The position numbers were made by a program, and so were the translations under genes. This document shows, one piece after another, positions 54,405-63,987 of a DNA stretch of 64,000 nucleotides. The stretch is from NCBI GenBank assembly GCA_002699025.1, contig PABA01000151.1:38256-102255 (forward strand), written 5' to 3'. Position 1 is the stretch's first letter, and each line of letters opens with the position of its first letter. The notes beneath the pieces were generated by a model, which was not told where the DNA came from, did not search any database, and saw nothing but the letters and a program-made list of their open reading frames with translations. This DNA is from Sandaracinus sp. Lineage in GTDB: Bacteria; Myxococcota_A; Polyangia; Polyangiales; Houyiibacteriaceae.

Positions 54405-54448
54405 AGAGCTCGTGTCTCCCTCGGGCCCGGCGAGGGGGACGGAACGAG

Positions 54449-54478
54449 CGAAGCCGGAGCGTCTCCGCTCCGGCTTCG
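54449..54478. terminator. 13-bp perfect hairpin between convergent genes
   Basis: Arms cgaagccggagcg (54449-54461) and cgctccggcttcg (54466-54478) pair fully around the loop tctc. It lies between the convergent radical SAM and sigma factor genes and could stop transcription from both sides. No long T-run follows on either strand. Confidence 0.7.
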
Positions 54479-54542
54479 TCGGTGTGTCGGCTGCCGGCGT
54501 CTCGAGCCGTCCGGCGAGAGGCGCCCGCGCGGAGGCTGCCGC

Positions 54543-55871
54543 TCAGGCCACGAAGGCGCGCAGCGTGTCGCTCTGCGACGCCTGGCGCAGCTTCCGCAGC
54601 GCCAGCGCCTGGAGCTGCCGGATCCGCTCCCGGCTCAGCCCGAACTCCCGGCCGATCTCCGCCAGCGTGTGCGCCTCGTGCTCGCCGATCCCGAAGCGCA
54701 TGCGCAGGATCTGCTGCTCCCGGTCGCTGAGCGTGTCGAGCGCGCTCAGCACCGTGTTCGAGAGGTCGTCCTCGACGAGGGCGTCCATCGGCGACGAGGC
54801 GCCGTCGTCGGCGATCAGGTCCCGGAGCTCGCTCGACCCGTCGTTGCCGACGGGCGTCTCGAGGGAGACCGTGTCGCGCGCGATGGAGAGGAGGTTCCGC
54901 ACCTTCTCCACCGGCAGCTCCATCTCCGCGGCGAGCTCGGCGGGCGTGGCGTCTCGGCCGAGGCGCGCCGTGAGCCGGCGGCCCGTGCTCATCAGCTTGG
55001 TCAGCAGCTCGTGGGCGTGGACCGGCACGCGGATGGTCCGGCCCTGGTCCGTCGCGGCCCGCGCCATGCTCTGGCGAATCCACCAGGAGGCGTAGGTCGA
55101 GAGCTTGTAGCCGCGCTTGTAGTCGAACTTGTCGATGGCGCGCATGAGGCCCATGTTCCCCTCCTGGATCAGGTCCAGGAGCGGCAGGCCCCGCTTGAGG
55201 TACTTCTTGGCCGTCGCCACCACGAGCCGGAGGTTCGCCTCGACCATCTCGGCCTTGGCCCGCTCCACGCCCGCGTCGGCGGCCTCGATGGTCCGGTAGG
55301 TCTCCCGCACCACCTTCGCCTTCACGCCGGCCTGCTTCTCCACGCGCTCCCGGTCGAACTTCCGACGGGTGCCGAGCAGCTCGACCCACTTGGCCAGCTG
55401 CTCCCGGAAGGCCATGAACGGGTCGGAGATCACGCCGTCCTGGGGGCGCATGTCGCCGGCGGCGACCTTCTCCTCGACCTCGGCCATCTCGGCCCACTTC
55501 ACCTTCGAGGCGAGGTAGGTCTCCCAGATGACCGTGCGGCCCGACTCGATCTGCCGGGCGAGCTCCACCTCGCCCTCACGGGTGAGGAGGCTGACCGTGC
55601 CGATCCAGTCGAGGTAGGACTGGATCGTCTCGTTGGACCCTGGCTTCAGGTCCTTGCGCTTGTCCCTCCGGTGGAGCGACTCGGCCTGGGATGGCGTCTC
55701 CACGAGGGAGATCCCCAGGCTCTTCATGCGCCGCAGGAGGCGCTGGATGAGGCGCGGCTCTGCCGCACCGTGGGAAGCGAGTCCTTCCGTGACCTCGCCG
55801 AAGGTCAGGTAGCCTCGCTCGCGTCCGCGAGTGATCAGCTCGTCGAAACAAGCCTTTGCGCCGTCGGTCAA
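54543..55871 (-). CDS. Primary-type sigma-70 factor (RpoD/SigA family)
   Basis: A 442-residue sigma factor. Region 1.1-like sequence (about 1-75) is followed by region 1.2, a charged non-conserved region, region 2 (NLRLVVATAKKYLKRGLPL, LIQEGNMGLMRAIDKFDYKR, STYASWWIRQSMARA), region 3 (PVHAHELLTKL) and region 4 (RMRFGIGEHEAHTLAEIGRE, SRERIRQLQALALRKLR). It is shorter than classic myxobacterial SigA, so it may be the housekeeping factor or a close paralogue. No usable ATG or GTG exists near the N-terminus; TTG 55871 has a well-placed Shine-Dalgarno and gives LTDGAKACFDELITRGRE. Confidence 0.9.
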   Translation of the reverse strand: MTDGAKACFDELITRGRERGYLTFGEVTEGLASHGAAEPRLIQRLLRRMKSLGISLVETPSQAESLHRRDKRKDLKPGSNETIQSYLDWIGTVSLLTREGEVELARQIESGRTVIWETYLASKVKWAEMAEVEEKVAAGDMRPQDGVISDPFMAFREQLAKWVELLGTRRKFDRERVEKQAGVKAKVVRETYRTIEAADAGVERAKAEMVEANLRLVVATAKKYLKRGLPLLDLIQEGNMGLMRAIDKFDYKRGYKLSTYASWWIRQSMARAATDQGRTIRVPVHAHELLTKLMSTGRRLTARLGRDATPAELAAEMELPVEKVRNLLSIARDTVSLETPVGNDGSSELRDLIADDGASSPMDALVEDDLSNTVLSALDTLSDREQQILRMRFGIGEHEAHTLAEIGREFGLSRERIRQLQALALRKLRQASQSDTLRAFVA

Positions 55872-56375
55872 ATGGTCCGCCTTTCGAATAAGTTCAAGTC
55901 CGCCGTTGAGAAGAAGAGAAGCGCCATGGGGGCGTATGGGACGTCCGCCCCATCCGTTGCATTGGGTGCGTCGATCGTTTCTAGCGCCGTCGGGGCCAGC
56001 GCCATCGTTTTTGGCGCCGCGCGAAATCGCTCGGTGCGTCGCGGATGGTCGTGAGGGTGATCGGAGCGCCGCGGACCCCCGCGGAGCCTTCGAAGCCCGG
56101 GCTCGCTCCGTGAGCGAGCGCGTCCCTGATCCATCGCCATGTAGGTGGTGCGCCGTCGTGGTGTGCGCGCTGACGAAGTGGCGCCCTGAGCGCAACTCGC
56201 GCAGTTTGCGTACACTAGAACGTGGGTATGGATTCCCCGCTCCGCCACATTTTTTTCGCGGGGGCGGACGGATCAATCATGAAACCCGCGTGATCCCGGG
56301 GGGTTGGCGCCGATTCGGTTTTTTCGAGGCGTGAGCCCTCTCGCGCGCCGCGCCCCGCGGGGGGCGTTCGGCTGC
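55872..56375. other. Long upstream region of the sigma factor gene
   Basis: This 504-bp gap is upstream of the sigma gene and behind a hydrolase gene on the same strand. It is AT-richer than its surroundings, with T-runs near 56010, 56251 and 56321. A small inverted repeat gcgcca/tggcgc with a T-rich loop lies near 55999-56017. The length fits complex promoter control of a major sigma factor, but no hexamers can be assigned with confidence. Frames crossing the gap are not protein-like. Confidence 0.45.
55877..55884 (-). promoter_or_regulatory. Ribosome binding site supporting a TTG start
   Basis: On the minus strand aaaggcgg lies 5 bases before TTG 55871. No ATG or GTG occurs in frame nearby, so this site decides the start of the sigma factor gene. 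Confidence 0.6.
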
Positions 56376-57449
56376 TCAGGGCTGGTGGGCCGCCCCGGCC
56401 ATGGCGCCGAGGATGCCGAGCATCGCGCGGGCCTCGTCTCGGGCCTGTGGGAGGAGCTCGCGGAGCCCGCTCTGACCGGTGTGCGCGTACATCCCGGTGA
56501 CGTAGCGCCGGGCGTTCGGCAGCGCGCCGGCGAGCCGTTCGGCGTGCTCCCAGGGGATGACGTCGTCGTCCCGACCGTGGGCGACGACGGCGGGGCAGCG
56601 GACCTCGGGCGCGAAGCGGAGGGTCTCGAGGCGCGCGATGCGCTCGGCGGCGGGCGGGAGGAGCGACTCGAGCAGCGCCGGGGCGTCGCCCTCCACGCCG
56701 GTGGTCTCGAGGAAGAGGTCGCGGTCCGGGAGCCTGGCGGCGAGGGCGCGCGCGAGGGGGGCGTGGGCCTCGGGCGCCTTCATGTGGGGCCGGCCCCAGG
56801 TGCGCCGCACGTACTCGAGCCAGGCCTCCGTGAGCGCGCCCGGATCCTTCACCTCGAGGTGCTCGAGGAGGTTCAGGAAGACGACGCACATGTTGAGCGG
56901 GTCGTGCGCGCGCTCCCCATCGCCCCCGACGCAGAAGCGGAGCGTGTCGCGGAAGTCGGCGTAGCCCCCGAAGAGCATGAGCTGGCCGACCTCCTCCCGG
57001 CGCGCGGCGAGCTGGATCGCGGGGTAGCAGCCGAAGGAGATGCTGAAGACCCCGGGGCGCCGGCGGCGCGGCAGCTCGGGGAGGCCGAGCAGGGCGTCGA
57101 AGGCGCGCTCCGCGTCGGGCCCGAGCGTGGGCTCGACGCGCATGGTGGAGAAGTCCGGGAGGAAGGGGCAGAGCACGAGGATGCCGGCGTCGGCGAGGAC
57201 GCGGCAGAAGCGGTCGAGGCGCGGGTCGGCGGGGCCGAGGTAGTGGAGGCCCGGCACCACGAGCAGGGCGCCGGTCGGGGGGCGGTCCAGGGGGCGGTAG
57301 ACCCAGGCCTCGAAGGGGCGCTCGCCGGGGGCGCGCGGGGGGACGGGCACGGCGCGGCGGTGCACGCGGTGGGGGACGGCGTCCTCCGGCGTCCAGGGGC
57401 CGAGCCAGCGCCCGAGGCGCGCGGCGGCCCGCATCGCGGCGAGGTCCAT
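56376..57449 (-). CDS. Alpha/beta hydrolase-fold protein
   Basis: A 357-residue protein from ATG 57449. GALLVVPGLHYLGPADPRLD forms the first strand and oxyanion loop. The nucleophile elbow reads SISFGCY, where the first Gly of GxSxG is Ser. VAHGRDDDVIPWEHA gives the acidic residue, and a His follows at MYAHTGQSG. There is no signal peptide. It resembles cytoplasmic esterases/acyl hydrolases; the substrate is not evident. Confidence 0.8.
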   Translation of the reverse strand: MDLAAMRAAARLGRWLGPWTPEDAVPHRVHRRAVPVPPRAPGERPFEAWVYRPLDRPPTGALLVVPGLHYLGPADPRLDRFCRVLADAGILVLCPFLPDFSTMRVEPTLGPDAERAFDALLGLPELPRRRRPGVFSISFGCYPAIQLAARREEVGQLMLFGGYADFRDTLRFCVGGDGERAHDPLNMCVVFLNLLEHLEVKDPGALTEAWLEYVRRTWGRPHMKAPEAHAPLARALAARLPDRDLFLETTGVEGDAPALLESLLPPAAERIARLETLRFAPEVRCPAVVAHGRDDDVIPWEHAERLAGALPNARRYVTGMYAHTGQSGLRELLPQARDEARAMLGILGAMAGAAHQP

Positions 57450-57507
57450 GAGGAGAGGGTAGCGCGTCCGGGTCGGGGCGGGCGCGCGTCGCCCCGCTCG
57501 AGCCGCC

Positions 57508-57598
57508 TCGCCGCGTCCGAGTCGTCCGAGTCGCCGCGTCCGAGTCGTCCGAGTCGCCGCGTCCGAGTCGGCGCGTCCGAGTCATCCGTCCGGCCCCC
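57508..57598. repeat. 23-bp intergenic tandem repeat, locus B
   Basis: Units start with tcgccgcgtccgag at 57508, 57531 and 57554, a strict 23-bp step, with a shortened copy to about 57598. Within a unit tccgag occurs twice. The unit is clearly related to the 23-bp repeat at 38221-38265. It lies between two minus-strand genes and is non-coding. Confidence 0.85.
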
Positions 57599-57621
57599 TC
57601 GAGCGATGGCGGCGCCGAGAG

Positions 57622-59343
57622 CTACTCGGCCGGCTCTTCGAACTCGAGGTGCTGACGCGCGGGCACGTCCTCGAGCGTCGTCGTCGCGCCGCTCGGCCAG
57701 CGCACCTCCACGCGGGCGACGGTCTCGGCGTCGCCGAGGCCGAAGTGCGGCGTGCCCGGGGTGTGCCCCAGGAAGTGGCAGCCGTTGCCCACCATGCGCG
57801 TCTGCCAGGGGCCGCCCTCGCGGGCCTGCACGCGGACCGTCGCGCCCCAGGCGCCGAGGTTCGGCCAGGCGCCGCGCGGCTCCACGACCAGCCAGCTCCG
57901 CCCCTCGGCCGCCTCGTTCCGCCAGAGGATCGCCGGGCCCCGGGCGTGGGTGAGGATCAGGTCGAGGTCGCCGTCCCGGTCCACGTCCGCGGGGACGACG
58001 GCGCGGCCGATGCCACGGTCGCGCAGGCCGAGCTCCCAGGCGACCTCGACGAAGCGGTCCCCCTCGTTGCGCCAGAGGCGCACCGGGTCCTCGTGGAAGC
58101 CCGTCTCCTCGCGCGTCCACTCGACGCCGTTGACGAGCACCAGGTCGAGGTCCCCGTCGAGGTCGTAGTCGAAGAAGGCCGTGCCCCAGCCCCAGCCGCC
58201 GTCCCGCACGCCCCAGGCGTCCGTGACGTCGGTGAAGCGGCCGCCGCCTTCGTTGCGATAGAGCCGGTTGCCGCTCGTGCCCCAGTAGCAGGGCTCGCCG
58301 CAGTCGTCGTCGTAGATGGCGGAGACGAAGGCGTCGAGGTCGCCGTCCCCGTCGAAGTCGCCGAGGGTGGAGCCCATGCCGTTCTCGTCCGTGCCCACGC
58401 CGGCGTGATCGGTCATGTCCTCGCAGCGGGCCTCGTCGGTGCCCCAGAAGAGGCGCGAGCAGCCGAAGTCGGCCGTGACCCAGAGGTCGACCTGGTCGTC
58501 GGCGTTCAGATCGGCGAGGTGCGAGGTGAAGCCCCAGGCCCCCGCGCGCTCGACGTCGACCATGGACAGCCCCCACTCCTCGGTGGAGTCGCGGAAGAAG
58601 CCGCGGGCGCTCTCGCCGCGGTTCAGGAGGAGGGCGTTGCGGCTCGTGTGCCGATCCGACTCGTGCGGTCGCCACTCGGTGGCGTGCAGGTCGAGGAAGC
58701 CGTCGCCGTTGGCGTCCCCGGCGCAGAGGCTCATGGTCGCGTGGAGCGTTCCGTCGTCGAGGGCCGCGCCGCGCGCGCGCGCGCGCTCCTCGAAGCGCCC
58801 TTCGCCGTCGTTGACGTAGAGGAGCAGCTGGTCGTCGCCGACGGTGCCGACGGCGAGGTCGAGGTCGTCGTCCGCGTCGAAGTCCGCGAGGGCGACGCCG
58901 TTGCTCAGCCAGGGCGTCGGGTCGATCTCGCGCGGCGGCAGGCTGAAGCGCCCCGCGCCGTCGTTGAGGTAGAGGAGGTCCGGCGCGTCCATGCGCGCGA
59001 AGACCGCGTCGGGCCAGCCGTCGTCGTTCACGTCGCCGACGGTCACGCCCCCGGTCGTGGCGAGCGCGGTGCAGGCCACGCTGTTCATCAGGTAGCAGGG
59101 GACCGGGTGGGACTCGCGCCACTGGACGTGGTCGCCGATGCGGGTCGCCGCGAAGTGGGGGCCTTCGGGCGGGGGGCCCGCGTCCGGCTCCCCGTCCCGC
59201 TCCGCGTCTGGCTCCGCGCCCGCGTCCCGGAGCGCTGGCGCCGCGTCGCGCGAGGCCGCGTCCACCGAGGGCCCGCCGCCGTCCGGGGCCGCGGGCGTCG
59301 AGCCGCAGCCGAGGAGGACGAGGACGAGGAACGGGGTGCGCAA
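57622..59343 (-). CDS. FG-GAP/VCBS repeat lipoprotein of the CRTAC1/ASPIC type
   Basis: A 573-residue protein with lipobox VLLGC (Cys13) and an Asp/Ala/Pro spacer to about residue 60. Seven integrin-alpha-like FG-GAP blades follow, each with a Ca-binding DxDxDGxxD loop (VTVGDVNDDGWPDAVF, LADFDADDDLDLAVG, GDFDGDGDLDAFVS, FDYDLDGDLDLVLVNG, ADVDRDGDLDLILTH). The end (about 490-570) is an ASPIC/UnbV domain (TRMVGNGCHFLGHTPGTPHF, then VEVRWPSGA). It is a calcium-stabilised surface propeller, probably for adhesion or protein binding. Confidence 0.92.
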   Translation of the reverse strand: MRTPFLVLVLLGCGSTPAAPDGGGPSVDAASRDAAPALRDAGAEPDAERDGEPDAGPPPEGPHFAATRIGDHVQWRESHPVPCYLMNSVACTALATTGGVTVGDVNDDGWPDAVFARMDAPDLLYLNDGAGRFSLPPREIDPTPWLSNGVALADFDADDDLDLAVGTVGDDQLLLYVNDGEGRFEERARARGAALDDGTLHATMSLCAGDANGDGFLDLHATEWRPHESDRHTSRNALLLNRGESARGFFRDSTEEWGLSMVDVERAGAWGFTSHLADLNADDQVDLWVTADFGCSRLFWGTDEARCEDMTDHAGVGTDENGMGSTLGDFDGDGDLDAFVSAIYDDDCGEPCYWGTSGNRLYRNEGGGRFTDVTDAWGVRDGGWGWGTAFFDYDLDGDLDLVLVNGVEWTREETGFHEDPVRLWRNEGDRFVEVAWELGLRDRGIGRAVVPADVDRDGDLDLILTHARGPAILWRNEAAEGRSWLVVEPRGAWPNLGAWGATVRVQAREGGPWQTRMVGNGCHFLGHTPGTPHFGLGDAETVARVEVRWPSGATTTLEDVPARQHLEFEEPAE

Positions 59344-59418
59344 GGGGAGCCTCTACTTAAAGGCGACGGGCCGACCCCCCGCAGGGAGCCGGCCCGAGGC
59401 CTCAGAGCGCGAGCGCGC

Positions 59419-62148
59419 TCACATCGCGGGCGTCCAGGTGAAGGACGTGTCCGCCGCGACCTCGCCGCCGTAGCTGAGCGGGATGCTCGCGTCGGCGTTG
59501 CGGATCTCGAGGTCCGCCGCGGTCGCCACGTGGCCCGGGCCGTAGATGACGTCGATGGTCCCGGAGGTGCTGTTCAGCACGACCTGGAACTCGATGGGCT
59601 CGCCGGGGCCGAAGCCGCCGAAGGTCGCGCCGCGGAACTCGATCGTGTACTCGTCCGCGTCGCGGAGCGTGCACACCTCGGTCGGGACGAGGTCGGTGGC
59701 GAAGGGCGCGATGACGTTGCCCTGATCGCCCGGCAGGAAGGTCGAGCCGTCGTAGCCGGGCTCGAAGGTGAGCCAGCCGTTCGTGGAGATGGTCATCTCG
59801 GTCATCGTCTCGCCGAAGAACTGGAACGGGAACGGGGTCCCCGCCGTCAGGTCGATCGGGTCGAAGAGGCCGTCGTCGAAGCCATCCGCGGGCTCGGCGA
59901 GCGCGGCGCCGGCGCCGCCCTCGCTCGGGCAGACGCTGGCGAAGGTCAGCATGCTGGCCTCGCTCGTGTAGGGCGGGGGCTCGGCGCTGACCTCGAGGTC
60001 GAACATGCCGCCGGTGCCGCTGCGGTCCACGACGGTGAAGGCGATGACGTCCTCCCCCTCGTCCACGAAGCGCGTGAAGCTCTCCGTGCCGGCGCCGCCG
60101 CTGATGTCGTTCACGGTCTCGTCGACGGTGCCGCCGGGGACGTCGAGCACGTTCAGCTCGAGGTTGATGCCGCTCATGTGGGTCGCCGAGACGGTGATGA
60201 TCTCGCCGATGGTCGCGGCGCGCACCAGGTAGCGGCCCGGCGCCTCGTCGGCGGCGGCCGTCTCGTCGTCGCGGGTCACGCCCATGGCGCTCGAGACCGA
60301 GCCGAGGTCCGTGAAGTCGACGTCCTCGACGAGGAAGTCGAAGGTCTCGTCCTCGGTCACGGCGTCGAGGTCCTCGACGCTGATGAGGAACGCGGCGCCG
60401 TCGCCGGCGTAGATGCGCTCGAAGGGCAGGTCGGCGGCCGTGACGTCCTCGTCCACGGTCGGGAGCGAGGCGTCGAGCGTGCCGAACTCGCCGAGCGGGT
60501 AGAAGCTCACGCCGGCGTCCGTGATGTTGGCCAGGCTGGAGACCCCGTAGGAGACCCAGTCGGCCGTCGTCACGTCGATGCTGAAGAAGGCGCGCGGGGC
60601 CACGTCGAGGGCGCCGCCAGCGGCCGTGCCGCGGGTCAGCTCGGTCGGCGTGATGTCGGTCTGCGTGAAGGCGACCGTGTAGTCCTCGCCGTCCGTGCCG
60701 TCGTTGTTGAAGAAGCGGACGTAGTGGAAGCCCGTCTCGGTGATCTGGACGTAGCCGTCGCCGTCCGAGGCGGTGCCGCCGCCGAAGCCGCCGCCCGTGG
60801 CGGCCGGGCCGAAGACCGCGAGCTGGTCGAGCTCGTCGCCGTCCGCGTCGAACTCGATGCGGACCACGTCACCGGCCGTGGCCGTGAAGTAGACCCAGCG
60901 GAAGAGCTCGTCCGAGTGCTCGATGGTGACGGTGGAGCCGTCGGTCGGCATCTGCTGCGCGCCCGAGTCGTCGACGAGGAACTCGAAGTCGATCGGATCG
61001 AGCGAGAGGTTGAAGACGTAGTCCACGGCGAAGAGGACCGTGTCGCCGTCCTCGAGGCTCGGGATGACGCCCGTGGCGTCGGTGCCGCGGAAGTCGCCGT
61101 TCACGAGGTAGACGAAGCTGCTCGAGATGCTGTCGAGGTCGGCGGCCATGCCGTCGCCGTCGAGCTCGCTCAGGCCGGGGAAGAGGAGCTGGGCCTCGGA
61201 GGCCGTGAGCTCGTAGAAGACCGGGTCCCCGAAGGTGCCGGTCTCGGGCGTGCCGGCCTCGATGGCCGAGGCGTCCGGGAGCTCCTCGGTGGCGAGCTGC
61301 ACGAAGTAGCACTGGTCCATGCCGCCAGCGGGCTCGTCGAAGAGCAGCGCGCGCGCGTCGCTCGCGAGGATGAGGTAGTCGCCGGCCTGCGGGAGGAAGA
61401 TCTTCTGCTCGGCGCCGTCGCCCGTCAGGTCGAGGGCGAAGCGCTGCCACTCGGCCTCCACCAGCTCGTCGGTGGCGCCGAGGACGGCCACGGCGGCGCT
61501 GAGGCCGCGGATGCCGTCGGTGCGGACGTCGAGGATGGTCGGCTCGTCGACGGTGATCTGGAAGAAGTCGAGGTCGATGTCGGTCGCGCCGTCGTCGTCG
61601 AAGTCCTGGGGCTCGATGCAGCCGTAGAAGCTGCCCGTGCCGTCGGCGATGTCGACGACCTGCGCCATGGCGCCCTCGTCGAAGCTCGGGTCGTTGGGTT
61701 CGGCCAGCTCGGTGACGTCGGCCATGCCCTCGAGGGTCTCGTCGAAGGGCACGCAGGTGCCGGTCTCGGTCACGAAGACGGTGCCGTCCTCGCAGACGCC
61801 CTCGGTCGGGACGCACGCGCCGTCGACGAAGGTGGTGTTGTCGGCGCAGATGACCGAGCCGTCGGGGACGCACTCGGTGCCCATCTGGACGGTGCCGTCG
61901 GCGCACGCGAGCGCGTCGGTGCACATGCCGCCGGACAGGACCTGGCCCTCGCCGCACTGGGCGACGCAGGTACCGGAGGCCATGTCGAAGACGGTGCCGT
62001 CGGCGCAGGCGTCCTCGGCGGGGACGCAGGAGCCGTCGACCTCGACGGTGCCGGCGCCGCACTCGGCGCCGTCATCGCCGCAGCCTAGGGCGGCCACGGA
62101 GCTCACCAGCGCGAGCGCGGTGAGCCAAGGGAAGCGGTGGGTGTTCAT
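59419..62148 (-). CDS. Very large surface lipoprotein with Cys-rich N-terminal repeats
   Basis: A 909-residue protein from ATG 62148 with lipobox AALGC (Cys23). Residues about 25-135 hold six short repeats of the type CADGTVFD...GTCV, each about 20 residues with two cysteines. The rest is acidic and beta-rich, with pre-peptidase-like domains (QITVDEPTILDVRTDGIRGL, FLPQAGDYLILASDARALLF). Near the end comes a NIDO/EMI-like segment (PFPFQFFGETMTEMTISTNG, NVIAPFATDL). The architecture suggests a surface adhesin or scaffold. The next gene is divergent. Confidence 0.8.
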   Translation of the reverse strand: MNTHRFPWLTALALVSSVAALGCGDDGAECGAGTVEVDGSCVPAEDACADGTVFDMASGTCVAQCGEGQVLSGGMCTDALACADGTVQMGTECVPDGSVICADNTTFVDGACVPTEGVCEDGTVFVTETGTCVPFDETLEGMADVTELAEPNDPSFDEGAMAQVVDIADGTGSFYGCIEPQDFDDDGATDIDLDFFQITVDEPTILDVRTDGIRGLSAAVAVLGATDELVEAEWQRFALDLTGDGAEQKIFLPQAGDYLILASDARALLFDEPAGGMDQCYFVQLATEELPDASAIEAGTPETGTFGDPVFYELTASEAQLLFPGLSELDGDGMAADLDSISSSFVYLVNGDFRGTDATGVIPSLEDGDTVLFAVDYVFNLSLDPIDFEFLVDDSGAQQMPTDGSTVTIEHSDELFRWVYFTATAGDVVRIEFDADGDELDQLAVFGPAATGGGFGGGTASDGDGYVQITETGFHYVRFFNNDGTDGEDYTVAFTQTDITPTELTRGTAAGGALDVAPRAFFSIDVTTADWVSYGVSSLANITDAGVSFYPLGEFGTLDASLPTVDEDVTAADLPFERIYAGDGAAFLISVEDLDAVTEDETFDFLVEDVDFTDLGSVSSAMGVTRDDETAAADEAPGRYLVRAATIGEIITVSATHMSGINLELNVLDVPGGTVDETVNDISGGAGTESFTRFVDEGEDVIAFTVVDRSGTGGMFDLEVSAEPPPYTSEASMLTFASVCPSEGGAGAALAEPADGFDDGLFDPIDLTAGTPFPFQFFGETMTEMTISTNGWLTFEPGYDGSTFLPGDQGNVIAPFATDLVPTEVCTLRDADEYTIEFRGATFGGFGPGEPIEFQVVLNSTSGTIDVIYGPGHVATAADLEIRNADASIPLSYGGEVAADTSFTWTPAM

Positions 62149-62478
62149 GTCAGCCCGTCTGATTCGAGGAGCGGCGACCGTCAACCTGACACCCGAACGT
62201 CACTCCGGAGGCCCGGTTTTGCGGGGAAATCCAGCGGAGTTCAAAACATGCACAGTGGGGGTGGCCAGTAGGCAGGTGCACGATTCGGGCTGGATCGGAC
62301 GACTCGAATGTCCCTGAACGGGGATGTTTTCGGGGTGTTCGTTTCTGAACGGCCCTGACGTGGATGCCCGGGTTCCGGGGGCGGATCGGAGATGGAGCCG
62401 GGCGTCGGTGCGCCGCTCGGCCGTGGCGTGCTTCGTGCTGTAGCGGGGTGTGTGGACGGACGACTTTCGGAGGCTTCG
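62149..62478. other. Divergent promoter region of two lipoprotein genes
   Basis: This 330-bp gap separates two divergent surface-lipoprotein genes and has lower GC than the genes. It has two related blocks, ccctgaacggggatg (near 62311) and ctgaacggccctgacgtgga (near 62347), possible binding sites. A Shine-Dalgarno ggagg precedes the right-hand gene. No gene lies inside. Confidence 0.5.
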
Positions 62479-63987
62479 ATGACGAAACGTAGAGGGACGC
62501 TCGCGCTGTGCGCGCTGACGCTGGCCTGGGGCGGCCTGGGCTGTGGGGACGACGACGGGCCGGGCGTGGACGCCGGTCCGGACGCGATGATCGTGTTGCC
62601 GGACGGCGGCCCGGATGGCGGGGGCAATCCGCCGGACTCGGGCCCGGACGCCGGCGACTCGGGTTCCCCCGATCTCTGTGGCGACCTCGGCGAGGCGTGC
62701 ACGCCGGACCGCGGCTGCCGGCAGAGCGCGTTCTGCCAGGAGTCGCTGCCGTTCATGCTCGGCGAGGCGGGTGACCCTGTGGTCGATCTACCTGCGGGCA
62801 CCGATACGCGTGGGACCTTCTTCGCCGGCGGCTACTGCACGCCGGACGACTTCAGCGGCGACTCGCTGAACATCTGCGATCCGGACGACGACGCGGACAC
62901 GACCTGCGGCAGCTGCGGCAGCTGCGTGGACCTCGGCCAGGACACGATGTGCGCGCGGAACTGCGAGCCGAGCGTGTCGGACAACGCGGACTGCCGCGAC
63001 GACGGCTACAGCTGCGACCTCTCGCTCGAGGTCTGCTTCCCGGGCTGCAACGGCGACTGGGAGTGCCGCATCAACCGCGAGGACACGAACGGCATCGAGG
63101 GCATCCAGACCCCGGCCGACTGCGAGGCGGCGCCGGCGGACTGCGGTGGCGACGCGGACAACTTCGACAACCTCGTGTACGACACGGAGAGCGACGCGGT
63201 CTGCAACACGGACACGTGGCGCTGCGAGTTCTCGGGCACCGAGGGCGCCCAGGGCGGCGACACCTGCGTGAGCTCGGACGAGGAGTGCGAGGCGAACGGC
63301 CGCTGCCTCAGCGAGGCGGACTTCGACTGGCCGGGCGGCTACTGCACCAAGTTCCGCTGCGACCTCGAGGGCAACGAGTGCGCCGGCGACGCGGTCTGCG
63401 AGGACCGTCGCGTGGGCATCTCGCTCTGCCTCGCGGGCTGCACCGTCGCGGACGGCGCGGACCCCGAGGACCCGACGACGTGGCTCGACAACGGCGGCGG
63501 CTGCCGCGAGGGCTACAGCTGCGTGTGGAACGGTCGCGACGGCGCGGGCGCCGACAACAACGGTCACTGCCTCCCCGGTGAGTTCAACGACGTGACCGAG
63601 GAGAACATCGGTGAGCCCTGCACCGAGGACGCGGACTGCTGGTCGCCCTTCGGCGCGGCGTTCTGCTTCGTCGACGACGGCCCCGACAGCGGCTTCCCCG
63701 GCGGCTACTGCTCGCTCCTCGACTGCGGCGTCCCGGGCATGCCCGCCGACGTCTGCGGCGAGGGCAACGTCTGCATCGACCTCGACGGCTCGAGCGGCGA
63801 CATCACGGGCTGCCTCGCCGGCTGCACCAGCGCCGACGAGTGCCGCGACGGCTACGCCTGCTCCGACCTGGACGGCATGCCGGGTGGCCAGGGCGCTTGC
63901 CTCGAGAACTGCTCCTCGGACGAGGAGTGCCGCTCGGGCGAGACCTGCACCATCCCCGCGGGCGAGATGTTCGGCACCTGCGAGTGA
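62479..63987 (+). CDS. Cys-rich surface lipoprotein
   Basis: A 502-residue protein from ATG 62479, with ggagg six bases upstream. The lipobox is GGLGC (Cys22), followed by an Asp/Gly/Pro spacer to about residue 65. More than 40 cysteines follow in repeated blocks such as GEACTPDRGCRQSAFC, GGYCTPDD, CLAGCTSADECRDGYACSD and CSSDEECRSGETC, each ending in a GxC or GYC turn. The block layout resembles small disulfide-rich modules common in myxobacterial surface proteins. Ligand and function are unknown. The stop at 63985-63987 is inside the window, so the gene is complete. Confidence 0.85.
   Translation: MTKRRGTLALCALTLAWGGLGCGDDDGPGVDAGPDAMIVLPDGGPDGGGNPPDSGPDAGDSGSPDLCGDLGEACTPDRGCRQSAFCQESLPFMLGEAGDPVVDLPAGTDTRGTFFAGGYCTPDDFSGDSLNICDPDDDADTTCGSCGSCVDLGQDTMCARNCEPSVSDNADCRDDGYSCDLSLEVCFPGCNGDWECRINREDTNGIEGIQTPADCEAAPADCGGDADNFDNLVYDTESDAVCNTDTWRCEFSGTEGAQGGDTCVSSDEECEANGRCLSEADFDWPGGYCTKFRCDLEGNECAGDAVCEDRRVGISLCLAGCTVADGADPEDPTTWLDNGGGCREGYSCVWNGRDGAGADNNGHCLPGEFNDVTEENIGEPCTEDADCWSPFGAAFCFVDDGPDSGFPGGYCSLLDCGVPGMPADVCGEGNVCIDLDGSSGDITGCLAGCTSADECRDGYACSDLDGMPGGQGACLENCSSDEECRSGETCTIPAGEMFGTCE

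Noticed and set aside
56170..56260. Sigma factor promoter with tacact or tagtgt as -10 box
   Set aside because: No acceptable -35 element lies at the right distance on either strand, so the assignment would be guesswork.
57508..57598. Possible CRISPR or attachment site
   Set aside because: The 23-bp units are head to tail with no unique spacers, and no integrase or tRNA gene is nearby.
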